In this document: in pieces, positions 42,123 to 51,404 of the stretch
How positions within the stretch are numbered: the stretch's first letter is position 1
Layout: the number at the start of each line of letters is the position of its first letter
Assembly (NCBI RefSeq): GCF_014655595.1
Contig: NZ_BNBL01000017.1
Coordinates: 62,001-126,000 of the forward strand
Source: Streptomyces griseocarneus
GTDB taxonomy: Bacteria > Actinomycetota > Actinomycetes > Streptomycetales > Streptomycetaceae
DNA length: 64,000 bases
Direction of reading: 5' to 3'
The notes under the pieces: generated by a model
What the model saw: only the letters and a program-made list of their open reading frames with translations
The model's database searches: none
What the model was told of the DNA's origin: nothing
Translations under genes and position numbers: made by a program

Positions 42123-43547
42123 ATGACACCCCTCCTACTGACCAGCCGGGACGAGTTCGACCAGCCGAGTGTCGGGATGAGGCTGGGACGCCTATGGCTT
42201 TCGCGATCGGATTGGATGCACCGGAGGGTGGACACATTCGAGTTCGTCGATGCTCGGACGGTGCGGTCGACCATAGCTTTCCACATCACTGTTCCCGACG
42301 AGGCACCTGTCCTCAAGAACATGTCAGGAACACAGCGGCAAAGCATGGTTCCCCTCATGCTGCTAGACAAAGCGAGCCTCTCCTACCGGTTCCGCATGTG
42401 TGATGACGAAGGGCACTCGCTTCCGCGGCTGCGCAGCCGCGAGTGTTCGATGCTGGAGCGCCATTTCCTGATTGCTGCCACCGAAGCTCTCATCGGCGAT
42501 AAAATCCCGCGTACTCCTTGGCTTGCTGACCACCCCGACGGTTTGGCCTCTGCGTTCCGGGAGATCACCACGTCCGAATATCGCGACGGCGAGCGTGTCT
42601 ATGAGGAAATGCGGTCACAGCCATGGGGACTCAGCCTCGAACAGGCCAATCGCCTGTTCAGCGAACGAGGTTCAGCTGATTTCTTCCGACTCTCCGTCAA
42701 GGTCCTGTCGGGCTGCCATATTCTCTGCGCCCTGATTCCCAAGAAACCAGGAACCGAGTGCATGGTAAAGATCACGACGGACCTGGCCAACAACTGGGAT
42801 GCAGACAGGAAGCGGCCGTGGCGCGGAGTTTTTCGTCTCTTCGGCTGGGAGACATGGAAGTTTATGACAACCCCGCCGGCAGGAGACCCCCGCAGCTACC
42901 ACTGCGAGGTATGGGTGCCGGGTGGAGTGGAAATCCACCCGCGCTCACGAGGGTTGACACCCCGGCCGCCAGAACTACTCAAATACCATGAGGGGTACCT
43001 CGGCCGCCACTGCTTCCATGCAGCAGCGCATGGCTTCACATCTGACACAGACTACAGACTCGACCTGAAGCTTCGATCAAGAGCCGTTGGCTGGATGCTC
43101 GCCACCCTGGTAACTGCAGTTACGGTACTGGTACTTCTGGTAGTCGGGTACATGAAGAGCGGGGACCTCGTCATCGCCAAGACCGGGGCGAGTTCGGCAA
43201 TCAACCTGGTCGTGCTACTCACATCGATATTTCTCGCCGTGGGGGCTGCCTCCATAACGGTCTTGGCTCGCTCATCTTCAGGCGCCCACGCACTCGAGGA
43301 CAGGATGCTCGTCGGCCTACGTGGCGTGTCGTGGTGCATTCCGGTAATTTGCTTCGCAGCCGTCCTTACACTGTTCTGCATCAACACGTCCGGGAATATG
43401 GAATGCGCATTCACAGTTCTCTTCTGGGCGGAGTGCCTGATCCTCGCACTACTCCTCATACCAGCCGCGATACGTATCGTATCCACCTTGGCACAATGGG
43501 TGAGGGAGTGTCGGGCGGAATTTAAGAAGGCCCGAGGGCTTCTGTGA
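42123..43547 (+). CDS. Membrane protein with large soluble N-terminal domain
   Basis: 475 aa from ATG 42123 (GAGGCGCAGAG upstream). Residues 1-310 soluble; about four membrane helices follow (MLATLVTAVTVLVLLVVGYM; AINLVVLLTSIFLAVGAASI; SWCIPVICFAAVLTLFCI; LFWAECLILALLLIPAA). Lower GC than surroundings. Not recognised; the layout recalls accessory or defence membrane proteins but there is no diagnostic motif. Confidence 0.6.
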   Translation: MTPLLLTSRDEFDQPSVGMRLGRLWLSRSDWMHRRVDTFEFVDARTVRSTIAFHITVPDEAPVLKNMSGTQRQSMVPLMLLDKASLSYRFRMCDDEGHSLPRLRSRECSMLERHFLIAATEALIGDKIPRTPWLADHPDGLASAFREITTSEYRDGERVYEEMRSQPWGLSLEQANRLFSERGSADFFRLSVKVLSGCHILCALIPKKPGTECMVKITTDLANNWDADRKRPWRGVFRLFGWETWKFMTTPPAGDPRSYHCEVWVPGGVEIHPRSRGLTPRPPELLKYHEGYLGRHCFHAAAHGFTSDTDYRLDLKLRSRAVGWMLATLVTAVTVLVLLVVGYMKSGDLVIAKTGASSAINLVVLLTSIFLAVGAASITVLARSSSGAHALEDRMLVGLRGVSWCIPVICFAAVLTLFCINTSGNMECAFTVLFWAECLILALLLIPAAIRIVSTLAQWVRECRAEFKKARGLL

Positions 43548-43593
43548 GCCGTGCAACTGTGCGACAGTAAAGGGAGTACGCGAGGAGGCGCAC

Positions 43594-43788
43594 ATGTCCA
43601 AGCGCATCAGCGGCCAGGACGAAGGTCGGATCATGTGGGTGCAGACCCTCGACGGCCGTCAAGCGTGGCCGGATGACGGCCTGAGCGAAGAGGTCAGAGC
43701 CTTCGCCGTCGATCTCCTAAAGTCCGCAGAGAATGGCGACGCCGCTGTCGAGGACGACCAGCCGGCACTCCTTGCCGAAAGTACCTGA
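43594..43788 (+). CDS. Small hypothetical protein
   Basis: 64 aa, acidic (SEEVRAFAVDLLKSAENGDA). ATG 43594 preceded by GGAGG. Unknown. Confidence 0.5.
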   Translation: MSKRISGQDEGRIMWVQTLDGRQAWPDDGLSEEVRAFAVDLLKSAENGDAAVEDDQPALLAEST

Positions 43789-43900
43789 TTCCACACTAAG
43801 AGTAACCGTCGGCGCGGGTGAAGATCTGCCGCGTGTGCGAAACGATGGGCCGGACGCAACCTCACACGAGGTAGTCGTACGACAACTCAGCCGGACGGGC

Positions 43901-44506
43901 CTAGGACCTGCGGTTTTCCTTGGATCGGGCCCTAATGTGGCGTCGTGTCGATCGCTGGCCCGCCACTTGATGGTGATGACAGGGCGGGGCCGGTTCCTCG
44001 CCGGCGACGGCGACGACTGCTTTGACCAAGGCGAAGGGCACGACCCCTTCCACCTCGGCCCTCTCGACGCTCATCGTGCCGACGGTCGTCGTGATCTGCC
44101 AGTGCTCCTCGCCCTGCTCGATGGTCTGTGTCCACATGGACTTCAAGGTCATGGGCAGCGTGCCGTCGGATAACGTGAGCGTGCCAGTTCTGCAGTCGTA
44201 TGACTCCAGGCAGTCACCCGGCCGACGCGCTGATGCGACCGGTAGAGGTGCTGGCTTACTCGGCATGGGGAAGGCATGTCCGCACGTCGTGAACCTCACG
44301 GTGCGGCCGCTCCTCTCCCACCGGCCCGTCTTGGCGCAGAGCGGGCACGGCTGCGCGTACAGCGCGTCGAGTTCCGCATCCGTGAGGAAGTCATCGGGGT
44401 CGCTCAACTCGTGCTGCTGTGCCGGGCTATGGCGGCGTTGTAACGCTTCCCGCTTCGGCCAAGTCATGGCAGAGGAGGCGGTGTCGGCGGAGGTGAAGTC
44501 GTTCAT
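43901..44506 (-). CDS. Hypothetical protein with CxxC
   Basis: 201 aa from ATG 44506. ALYAQPCPLCAKTGRWERSG with a later TTCGH could bind zinc. Then beta-rich (TLTLSDGTLPMTLKSMWTQ). Unknown family. Confidence 0.5.
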   Translation of the reverse strand: MNDFTSADTASSAMTWPKREALQRRHSPAQQHELSDPDDFLTDAELDALYAQPCPLCAKTGRWERSGRTVRFTTCGHAFPMPSKPAPLPVASARRPGDCLESYDCRTGTLTLSDGTLPMTLKSMWTQTIEQGEEHWQITTTVGTMSVERAEVEGVVPFALVKAVVAVAGEEPAPPCHHHQVAGQRSTRRHIRARSKENRRS

Positions 44507-44647
44507 GCGGGCATCCTGCCCAGTCCGCCGAAGTGAGCACAGCCGCGCCGCCCCAACAGTTCTCACTCGCCCCAACAACGTGAAAGAGGGCGAGCGTCAT
44601 GGCGGCGACGGCGGGGCCGCGAGACCTCTCACATGCCCCGAAGTCGC

Positions 44648-45019
44648 TCAAGCAGCGTCGGCAGTCTGCTGCGCCCGGTACTGGGTGATGAGGAGCGCGA
44701 TGCTCTCGCTGGTGAAGCCATCGGCTTCTTCGAGCGCCGCCGCAGGCAGCAGGTCGCCGGGGTCGTAGCCGAGTGCCGGCCGCCCGGCGACGTGGGCGCA
44801 CAGTGCGTCAAGGCGGTCGAGGAGCGCGGCGCGGCGGGCCTAGTCCTCGCCGAGAGCCCGCAGCCGTTGGTACCGGCCGCGGGCGTCGTGCGGACGGGGC
44901 GGCAGGGCGCGCCGGAGGGCGTCGGCCCGCCCGGAGAGCGCGTCGCGCACCGGGCCACGGAGGCGCGCGACGAGGTCCTGGCCGTCCGGGGACTGCCCGT
45001 CCGTGAGGGTCGCGGTCAT
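44648..45019 (-). pseudogene. Small gene interrupted by in-frame TAG
   Basis: ATG 45019 opens TDGQSPDGQDLVARLRGPVR to ALGED, then TAG at 44842-44840, and the same frame resumes ARRAALLDRLDALCAHVAG and LGYDPGDLLPAAALEEADGF to the TGA at 44648. Codon use is equally good on both sides: 59 and 63 sense codons. A single substitution (from GAG, CAG or TGG) explains it. Readthrough is possible but unproven. Confidence 0.6.
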
Positions 45020-45169
45020 GGGGCCACTGTCGCAGCGGGCACTGACATTCAGCGGCCCCGTCGGCCAAGATGCCCATGGCTGTGACTGGGCGGGATAGTT
45101 GTCAGTTGGACGAGGCTTGGCGTGGGGCCGATCCACCGCCTGCTGACCGGTGGAGAGGGTGCATGCTGC

Positions 45170-45748
45170 TCACTCCTGTCCCTCTTTGGCATCGGCTAGG
45201 CCGGGGTTGGTCAGGTCCGGTTTGCCGTTCGGCGATGGTTCCGCGCCTAAGCAGGGGGCAGTACCGGCCTCCCCGGTGTCCCGGGGGGTGCTTGGTTCTG
45301 TGGTGTGGCGGACGGTGTTGAGCCCCGCCGTGCCAGGCTGGGGATCGGAGAAGAACTCGGTAAGAAGCCTCTGGGCCTGCTTGACTGAGACGTCTTCTAT
45401 CTCGAACTCTCGCTCCTCGTGGCGAATGACGAACCTCTTGCCCCGGTTGCGGTAGAGGAAGGCCGTCAGGACGGCGATCAGCCCCGTCAGCCCGCCCGGA
45501 ACCACCGCCGAGACCCACTCGGAGATGTAACCCCCGGTAGGGTGGAGCGCTTGAGGAGCGTAGTAACCCCCTCCGGAGTCGACGTTTTCCGCTCCAGACT
45601 CCTGAAGCTGGGTGGCGGTAATAGAGTGCAGCCCACTAGGTAGGGAGCGAAGCTCCAGCCCATGCGAGCCGTCCCGCTTTGTGTGGACCTTGATCTCAAG
45701 CAGGAGCTCAGCGGGCTGCGGATCTGCCTTGGGTCGGGTATCGGACAT
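45170..45748 (-). CDS. Small membrane protein, EACC1-like layout
   Basis: 192 aa from ATG 45748. Beta-rich N-terminal part (LLLEIKVHTKRDGSHGLELR), one membrane helix (VVPGGLTGLIAVLTAFLYRN), then RFVIRHEEREFEIEDVSVKQ. This resembles effector-associated constant component (EACC1) proteins that accompany STAND or peptidase effectors in actinobacteria. The remnant upstream could be its lost partner. The assignment is tentative. Confidence 0.45.
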   Translation of the reverse strand: MSDTRPKADPQPAELLLEIKVHTKRDGSHGLELRSLPSGLHSITATQLQESGAENVDSGGGYYAPQALHPTGGYISEWVSAVVPGGLTGLIAVLTAFLYRNRGKRFVIRHEEREFEIEDVSVKQAQRLLTEFFSDPQPGTAGLNTVRHTTEPSTPRDTGEAGTAPCLGAEPSPNGKPDLTNPGLADAKEGQE

Positions 45749-45749
45749 G

Positions 45750-46302
45750 CGAAGGTCCTCGTCTTTCTTCACAGTGAGCCCTTTCCAACTTGAGGGCAGA
45801 GGTGGCAGTTGGCGTGACGACGTGATGAAGCCCCTGGTAGATAGGTTTTTGACCAAGAGAACCCTCTCCACCAGAGACGTAACGTGCTTGTCGACCCTTC
45901 CGGTATCGACGTGTCCGGCTCTGCCTTTCGCTTCCTCGCCCAGGAGTTGCGGCGGCATCGCCGGGGAAGTGCATCCTGAACGGCTGCGAAACGACGACGC
46001 CCCTCACCTCGCTGGCGAAGTCCAGAGCAAGCAGGAACCGAGCCCTTTCGATGCTCTCCGCCCCGTGCAGCCGACCGATGCTATGGACAAACGGCAGTCC
46101 GGGACGGTGACGTTGTTCCCGTCGCCACGTAAACGCGCGCATCGGTGAGAGCTCGCGCAATCCGTGCCCGAACGGCGACCGAGGTGGCAAGGATGGAGCC
46201 TTTGCCGGTGGTGAAGCGCACGTCGGCGCCGGCCGCCGACGTGCGGACGAGCGCCAGCAGGGCCGCCGCACAACCGGTGATCGCTGCCTTGGCGATCCTC
46301 AT
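45750..46302 (-). pseudogene. Decayed coding remnants upstream of EACC1-like gene
   Basis: Two short frames look coding but do not join: IAKAAITGCAAALLALVRTS (signal-like) with FTTGKGSILATSVAVRARIA at 46081-46302, and SIERARFLLALDFASEVRGV in another frame near 46,030. Probably a broken effector or peptidase gene; family not recognised. Confidence 0.3.
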
Positions 46303-46672
46303 GGCCCCTCCCCGAAGACGCCCGGTTCATCAGCTATGCCGGACCGTACCCGTCCAGGGCCCCATGCGTCTCCGGCGCGCAGGGGCCCACTCCCAGCGCA
46401 CGGGCCCGTGACACGCCTGCCAGCAACCGTCACAGGATGTGGATCTTTACTTCAGAGGATCTGCACCCAACTCGTTTCGCCCGCGTGCCAGTTCTGACGC
46501 CGACCGGTCTCAGCCTCTCGGAACCCACGCGGTTGCGTCGGGGCAACAGCGATTGGCCCCGACTGGCAGAAGACCACGACAGCCGCTCTGGATGATCTCG
46601 ACGTCCATACCTGCTGCACGATGAGGACTGCTGCCCAGCCTCCGCTGGGGAGGCCGGGCGGCGCGGCGGAGG
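46303..46672. other. Intergenic stretch, nothing recognised
   Basis: 370 bases between remnants and the methyltransferase gene end. No coding bias, repeat or RNA gene seen. Confidence 0.35.
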
Positions 46673-48001
46673 TCAGACTGCTAGGTCGTACTCATCGCCC
46701 CATAGGCCGTCGTAGTGGTAGAGGCCGGTGAGGTAGTCGCGGACCCGTGGCTCCCAGTCGATGCCGTGGAGTACGGCGAGGACGTACGCGGCGACGGCGG
46801 GGCAGACGACGTCTCCGGCCTGCTGGAACTGGCTGGAGCGGGAGCCCTGCCATGGGTAGGTGACGCGGAAGGAGACGAGGGTCCCGGCCTCGGCGGGTGT
46901 CAGGCGCAGCCCGTCCCGTTCGCGGACCCAGGTGCGGGTCTTGCCGGTGAGGCACCAGGACGGCTTGTCGGCGGAAAAACAGTTGCCGCCCTTGGCGCGG
47001 CCGGTGGACGGGTCGACGGGCCGGTTGCCTCGGGTATTGATCCGCTCGCCTTCGTCCCAGCCGAGCGCTTCGGCCATCGTCGTGACCGGCAGGGCCTGGA
47101 CGGGCGGGGCGATGTCTACCCACTTGTGCCGGGTGGCGATCATGAACGTCCGCTTCCGGCGGGAGGCGACACCGAGGTCTGCGGCCTCCAGGACGGCCCA
47201 AGAGGTACGGAACCAGTCGGCACAGCCGAACTCGATCGAGAGTTCTTCCAGGACCCGCTCAGGCAGGTTGCTGGACTGCTCCATGGCCATCCACACGATC
47301 GGTGCGCCTGCCGCCTGGAGGCCGAGCGGCCAGATCGCTACCTCGGCCATCAGGCCGATACGGGGGTCGGTGAGGCCGTCTAGCGTGGCGCGGACTTCGT
47401 CCCAGGTGGCACCGGAGCGCGGGGCGTAGCCCTCGTGGTACCCGAGGTCGGCGCACAGCGGGCAGTCGTCTTCGAGGTCGGGATACAGCTCGTCGCAGCA
47501 CACCTCGTCGAGGCGGATGAACCCGGCGGCTTCGCCAACGTAGGAGATGGTCTCGCACAGGATGTCGAGGTTGGTTCCCAGCAGTCCGGCGCGCTTACCC
47601 GATGTGGAGAAGCTGGGGCATGGAGGGCTGATGATGACGCCGTGCGTGCAGCGCAGTGCCGGGTGCTCGGGGTCGAGCTTGGTGATGTCGGCGCAGATGC
47701 GGGCGTGGCCGGCTGCGCGGGCGGTCGCGCACGCGTCCTCGTCCATGTCGACGCCGACGACATCGAAGCGGGTGACGCCGAGGACCGTCTTCAGACCTTC
47801 CCCCCAACCGCCCGGACCGGCACACAGCTCGACCACGCGCTCCGGCTCGCCCTCTTCCCAGGGAAGGAGCCAGCGGCCGGGCCATGGCGCGGCGATCTCG
47901 TCGAGCTCGGCCATGACGTGTGCGGGGATCGGGGCGCCGGTGGCCTTGTAGGAGAGGGCGGTGGTGACGACGCTCTGTTGGGCTGCGGTCAGCTCGCTCA
48001 C
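46673..48001 (-). CDS. DNA cytosine-5 methyltransferase
   Basis: 442 aa from GTG 48001. Motif I VELCAGPGGWGEGL, motif IV ISPPCPSFSTSG with catalytic Cys, a motif VI variant MEQSSN, motif VIII LGVASRRKRTFMIA, motif X FQQAGDVVCPAVAAYV. Contains an unusual Cys-rich insert (RLDEVCCDELYPDLEDDCPLC). Its leader is a copy of the AGAGCAA hairpin with a TTGACC-17-TATGAC promoter upstream. Probably protects element DNA. Confidence 0.85.
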   Translation of the reverse strand: MSELTAAQQSVVTTALSYKATGAPIPAHVMAELDEIAAPWPGRWLLPWEEGEPERVVELCAGPGGWGEGLKTVLGVTRFDVVGVDMDEDACATARAAGHARICADITKLDPEHPALRCTHGVIISPPCPSFSTSGKRAGLLGTNLDILCETISYVGEAAGFIRLDEVCCDELYPDLEDDCPLCADLGYHEGYAPRSGATWDEVRATLDGLTDPRIGLMAEVAIWPLGLQAAGAPIVWMAMEQSSNLPERVLEELSIEFGCADWFRTSWAVLEAADLGVASRRKRTFMIATRHKWVDIAPPVQALPVTTMAEALGWDEGERINTRGNRPVDPSTGRAKGGNCFSADKPSWCLTGKTRTWVRERDGLRLTPAEAGTLVSFRVTYPWQGSRSSQFQQAGDVVCPAVAAYVLAVLHGIDWEPRVRDYLTGLYHYDGLWGDEYDLAV

Positions 48002-48031
48002 GGGGGCGGTCTCTTTCGCTTCGGGCCTTGC

Positions 48032-48050
48032 TGGCGGTTGCTCTCCACCA
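48032..48050 (-). promoter_or_regulatory. AGAGCAA leader hairpin, copy 1
   Basis: TGGTGG-AGAGCAA-CCGCCA (one U-G pair), 30 bases before the methyltransferase GTG. Downstream GGCCCGAAGCGAAAG is a variant of the shared segment. Confidence 0.8.
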
Positions 48051-48057
48051 ACACGGC

Positions 48058-48076
48058 AAATACTACAGCACGCGTC
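48058..48076 (-). promoter_or_regulatory. Conserved box GACGCGTGCTGTAGTATTT
   Basis: Seven bases before hairpin copy 1. Upstream TTGACC at 48097-48102 and TATGAC at 48074-48079 are spaced 17 bases, a normal vegetative promoter. Confidence 0.6.
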
Positions 48077-48206
48077 ATAGTGAATCTATTTAGCCAGGTC
48101 AACGCCTTGATTGTGACGTGCACTGCCGCATATGGCCTTCGCCTGTCAGACCCCGCAAGGCCGCATCCCGACCCGCGCGGAGCCAGGACGCGGCCGAATC
48201 GAGGCT

Positions 48207-49494
48207 CTACGCGCTGCCGTCTCCGCGGGCACGGTCAAGCAGCAGGCTCAGAGCACCTGCCGCCTGCGCGGGGACCACCCCGTTACCCAAAGCCGCGAAC
48301 TGCGCCGCACGAGGAAGGCCGGGCACTGCGGTAACCCATCCCGGAACCAACCCCATCATCCATTCCACGAACGAGGCAGCCAGGCGGCCGCGACCGTCGA
48401 CCGCCGGAGGAGCAGCCCGACCAAGACGTCTTTCCCATCGGGCGATGGTCGCGGCGTACGGCCCCCACACAGCTTCACCGGGGACCGGCGTGCGGATGCC
48501 GCCCGGGAACGCGGTGAGCGGCATGGCAAGCTGGCCGCCTCCAGCCGCCTTCGGACAGCCCGCCAGGGTCTCGCCGTAGTGAGCAGCGCCCGGCACCAGG
48601 TGCTCAACCTCGTCCGCGAGGGTCGGCCCGTGACCGCCCTCACGCCTCTTGTCGGGATGCTGCGACCCTCCATTCACCGCCAGCTGCGCCGTAGGGGTTT
48701 TGAGCAGCGAGGCTGAGGGGCACTCGCCGGCAAGCTCAACCGGGGCCGCGTGTTGCCGGACCGGAAGTCGACCGGCGGTGCGTACCGTCGCCGCACGCCG
48801 GTAGGTCACCCCCGGCCCAACCGCCCTATGACGACGGCCAGGCGAGGACGAACACGCGCTCGCGACGGTGTGGGGCTCCGGCGTCCGACGCGCGGTGCAC
48901 TTTCCACTCCGCATCGAACCCGAAGCTGGCCAAATCTCCGAGTACGGCACCGAGACCTCGAAGAGGCCCGGTTCGCTGCTGGACATCCACTGGCCCATCT
49001 CCTCGTCCCATGCTGCGAGTGGCCGGTGCGGAGAGGAGACCTCGGACATTTTCGATCACTACCAATTTCGGGTGGAGGGTGCGGATGGCGCGGGCGACGT
49101 GGGCCCAGATGCCGGAGCGGGTGCCGGGTGCGATACCTGCGAGCTGTCCGGCGAGGCTGACGTCCGTGCAGGGGAATCCGGCTGTGAGGATGTCGACGGG
49201 CGGGACGGTGCTCCAGTCGACGCAGGTGATGTCGCCGTAGTTCGGGATGTGCGGCCAGTGGTGGGCGAGGATGCGAGCAGCGTGCTGCTCGGGATCGTCG
49301 GGGTCGTACTGGCAGTGCCACAGGACCTCTCCTCCGAGCAGGTCCTGTACCGCGAGGTCCAGGCCCCCGTATCCGCTGCACAGCGAGCCGATACGGGGGT
49401 TGGGCGGGATGCGAAGACGGGCGGCGCGCTCAGGGGCGCGGAGGGTCAAGAGGACTCCTTCCCAGAGGGAGCGGCCCGGACCGAACCAGGCCAC
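48207..49494 (-). pseudogene. Second cytosine-5 methyltransferase, split by frameshift
   Basis: N-terminal frame (start near 49494) has motif I GSLCSGYGGLDLAV, motif IV TAGFPCTDVSLAGQ, motif VI VVIENVRGLL and motif VIII APHRRERVFVLAWP, then stops at 48826. The C-terminal part continues in another frame: SLLKTPTAQLAVNGGSQHPD, then SFVEWMMGLVPGWVT and AALGNGVVPAQAAGALSLLL (motifs IX-X) to 48207. Both parts are family-typical, so the gene was one reading frame before an indel near 48,800. Confidence 0.7.
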
Positions 49495-49611
49495 GAGGAG
49501 TCGGAAGGCTGCCGGCCAGCGGCGTCTTCTGTCCGCCGGGAACGCCGCTGCCAGGCGTGAGGTCAGTCACGCCCGGCAGCAGACGGGGTGTAGGCAGCGG
49601 ACCTTGCTGGG

Positions 49612-50460
49612 TCAGCGGGCGAGGCGCGCGGCGAGGTGAACCAGGTGGTCGATGCCGACGCCGTGCAGCTCGGCGACCACGGGCGTGGTGTCGCGGATGC
49701 GGGCGACCGGGTCAGCGGGCGGACAGACATAGCCGAATGGCCCCGTCGCTGCGCCGAAGGTGACTTCGCCGTCGTCGAGCTGGTCGACGGGCGTGTACTG
49801 CACCAGGTGCGCGGCCACACGGCGGCCCAGGCGGGTGCGCACATCGCGCAGCGGGAACCGGGGCGTCTCGGCGGCGGGCTCCGGCAGGAACAGCGGCAGC
49901 ACCTGCTCGACGATGGCGACTGGCCCGGTGACGGACAGGTCGCACGCCGGGTTCGCGCCGATGAGGGTCACCGCGTACCGCACGCCCTGGCTGCTCCACT
50001 CCACAAGGTCACTGTTCGGGTGGCTGCCGATGCGGTTGACCGTCGCCGCGCCGTGGGCGCGCACCGCGCCGCCGATCAAGTTCAGGTGCCGCAGCCGGGC
50101 GTGCCGGGCCTCAGCGGGCCGGTTGGCATACGCGAGGGCGGCGGCGTCATCCAGACGCGGCAGGACGAGCCGCAGGGTCTCGCGCACCACGGGCTCCGGC
50201 GCCATCCGGTCGAGGATGAGGTCCGGCTCATACGGCTCGCGGTTGTCGAGCTGCCACGCGATTTTAGTGCGCCACGGATGTTCGGCGAGGATGAGCGCGC
50301 CGGGCCGCCCGGCCTGGGTGAGGCGGGCGGCGGGGCGGGTCGTCCACCAGGCCGCGTACGGGGCGACCGTCCAGGCGTTCCCGTCGCGGTGCGGCAGGCG
50401 CTCGGCGACGCGGTGGGCGAGTGCCGGCGCGGCGCTCACGGGGGCGGTGGCAGTGGCCAT
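49612..50460 (-). CDS. Hypothetical element protein
   Basis: 282 aa from ATG 50460. Mixed alpha/beta with no motif I recognise (LILAEHPWRTKIAWQLDNRE; FGAATGPFGYVCPP). Preceded by leader hairpin copy 2. Last gene of a minus-strand series running from 55.4 kb. Confidence 0.55.
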   Translation of the reverse strand: MATATAPVSAAPALAHRVAERLPHRDGNAWTVAPYAAWWTTRPAARLTQAGRPGALILAEHPWRTKIAWQLDNREPYEPDLILDRMAPEPVVRETLRLVLPRLDDAAALAYANRPAEARHARLRHLNLIGGAVRAHGAATVNRIGSHPNSDLVEWSSQGVRYAVTLIGANPACDLSVTGPVAIVEQVLPLFLPEPAAETPRFPLRDVRTRLGRRVAAHLVQYTPVDQLDDGEVTFGAATGPFGYVCPPADPVARIRDTTPVVAELHGVGIDHLVHLAARLAR

Positions 50461-50481
50461 CAGGTGGTTCCTTCGGGTCTT

Positions 50482-50500
50482 CCGGCGTTGCTCTCGCCGG
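50482..50500 (-). promoter_or_regulatory. AGAGCAA leader hairpin, copy 2
   Basis: CCGGCG-AGAGCAA-CGCCGG, the copy with the most diverged stem, all pairs kept. 21 bases to ATG; downstream GACCCGAAGGAACC. Confidence 0.8.
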
Positions 50501-50508
50501 GAAGTGGA

Positions 50509-50542
50509 CCGGCAGGAGGCGGCTTGCGTCGCCCCCTGCCGG
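50509..50542 (-). terminator. Terminator-like hairpin
   Basis: Outer stem CCGGCAGG / CCTGCCGG with an inner GGCG / CGCC stem, just after the gene at 50555 and before leader copy 2. Confidence 0.5.
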
Positions 50543-50554
50543 AGAGGGAGCGGG

Positions 50555-51310
50555 CTACTTCTGGAGGGCGCGGTCGAAGCACGCGTTGACGCCGGGCGCG
50601 GTGCAGCCGGACGGGCACGGCGACGGAGACAGCCGGTCGAGGAGCGTGCGGACGTCGTTGGTGCCCTCGGCCGTGGTCTGGACGACGCCGTAGTCCGAGG
50701 GGTACGTGATGGCGGCGCGCAGCACCTTGCCCGAGCGGGCCCCGATGACGACGTGTCCCTTCACCCCGTGCGGGCCGCGCGCGGCCAGGTGCAGCAGGTG
50801 CTTGGCCTTGCCGGTCTTCCAGGTCAGGCGCAGCTCCTTGGCGGCGGCCAGGTCGACGATGCCGCGCGTGTACGCGGTCAGACCGTACGGGGCGACCGGC
50901 TTCGGCGCGGCGAGGGTGCGCAGCTCCAAGTGCGCGCCGTCCAGGGTGAGGGCCAACGTGTTGTGCCCCTCGCGTTGCGCCCGGATCAGAGCGGAGTGCA
51001 GGCAGGCGCTGGTCTCCGGTTCGTACAGCGGGATCGCGTCGATGACGCGGGAGTCGCCGCCGAGGATGCCGGAGGCGTCGTCGCCACCCGGCCCGTATCC
51101 CTCGGCGAACGCGTCGCGCGGGGCGCCCTTGTGGGTGGAATTCCCGGTCAGGTAGGTGCCGCTGCCGTCCCTGATCCACCACAGGGCGGCGTGCACGGTC
51201 TCGCCGTTCTCGCACTGGTCGGAGGTAGCGCGCAGCGTGTGGCGCGGGGCGAGCGCCGAGTGCATGGCGATATCCATGACCTCGTTGAGGGCGAACTTGA
51301 GGGTGATCAC
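50555..51310 (-). CDS. DUF3085-like protein
   Basis: 251 aa from GTG 51310. N-terminal 90 residues look like DUF3085 (ALWWIRDGSGTYLTGNSTHK, AFAEGYGPGGDDASG), a domain seen on actinobacterial plasmids and phages. The C-terminal part is mixed alpha/beta (VKGHVVIGARSGKVLRAAIT). Function unknown. Preceded by leader hairpin copy 3. Confidence 0.55.
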   Translation of the reverse strand: MITLKFALNEVMDIAMHSALAPRHTLRATSDQCENGETVHAALWWIRDGSGTYLTGNSTHKGAPRDAFAEGYGPGGDDASGILGGDSRVIDAIPLYEPETSACLHSALIRAQREGHNTLALTLDGAHLELRTLAAPKPVAPYGLTAYTRGIVDLAAAKELRLTWKTGKAKHLLHLAARGPHGVKGHVVIGARSGKVLRAAITYPSDYGVVQTTAEGTNDVRTLLDRLSPSPCPSGCTAPGVNACFDRALQK

Positions 51311-51340
51311 GGGGGTGTTGGCCTTTCGGTTCGGGGCTGG

Positions 51341-51357
51341 CCCGGTTGCTCTCCGGG
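51341..51357 (-). promoter_or_regulatory. AGAGCAA leader hairpin, copy 3
   Basis: CCCGG-AGAGCAA-CCGGG; 30 bases to GTG; downstream CCCCGAACCGAAAGG. Confidence 0.85.
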
Positions 51358-51365
51358 TGGTGAGG

Positions 51366-51395
51366 CGGGGCGCGCTGGGAAGGGGGCGCGCCCCG
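51366..51395 (-). terminator. Terminator-like hairpin
   Basis: CGGGGCGCGC / GCGCGCCCCG, 10-bp stem, after the gene at 51405 and before leader copy 3. Confidence 0.5.
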
Positions 51396-51404
51396 TCGGG
51401 GTGG

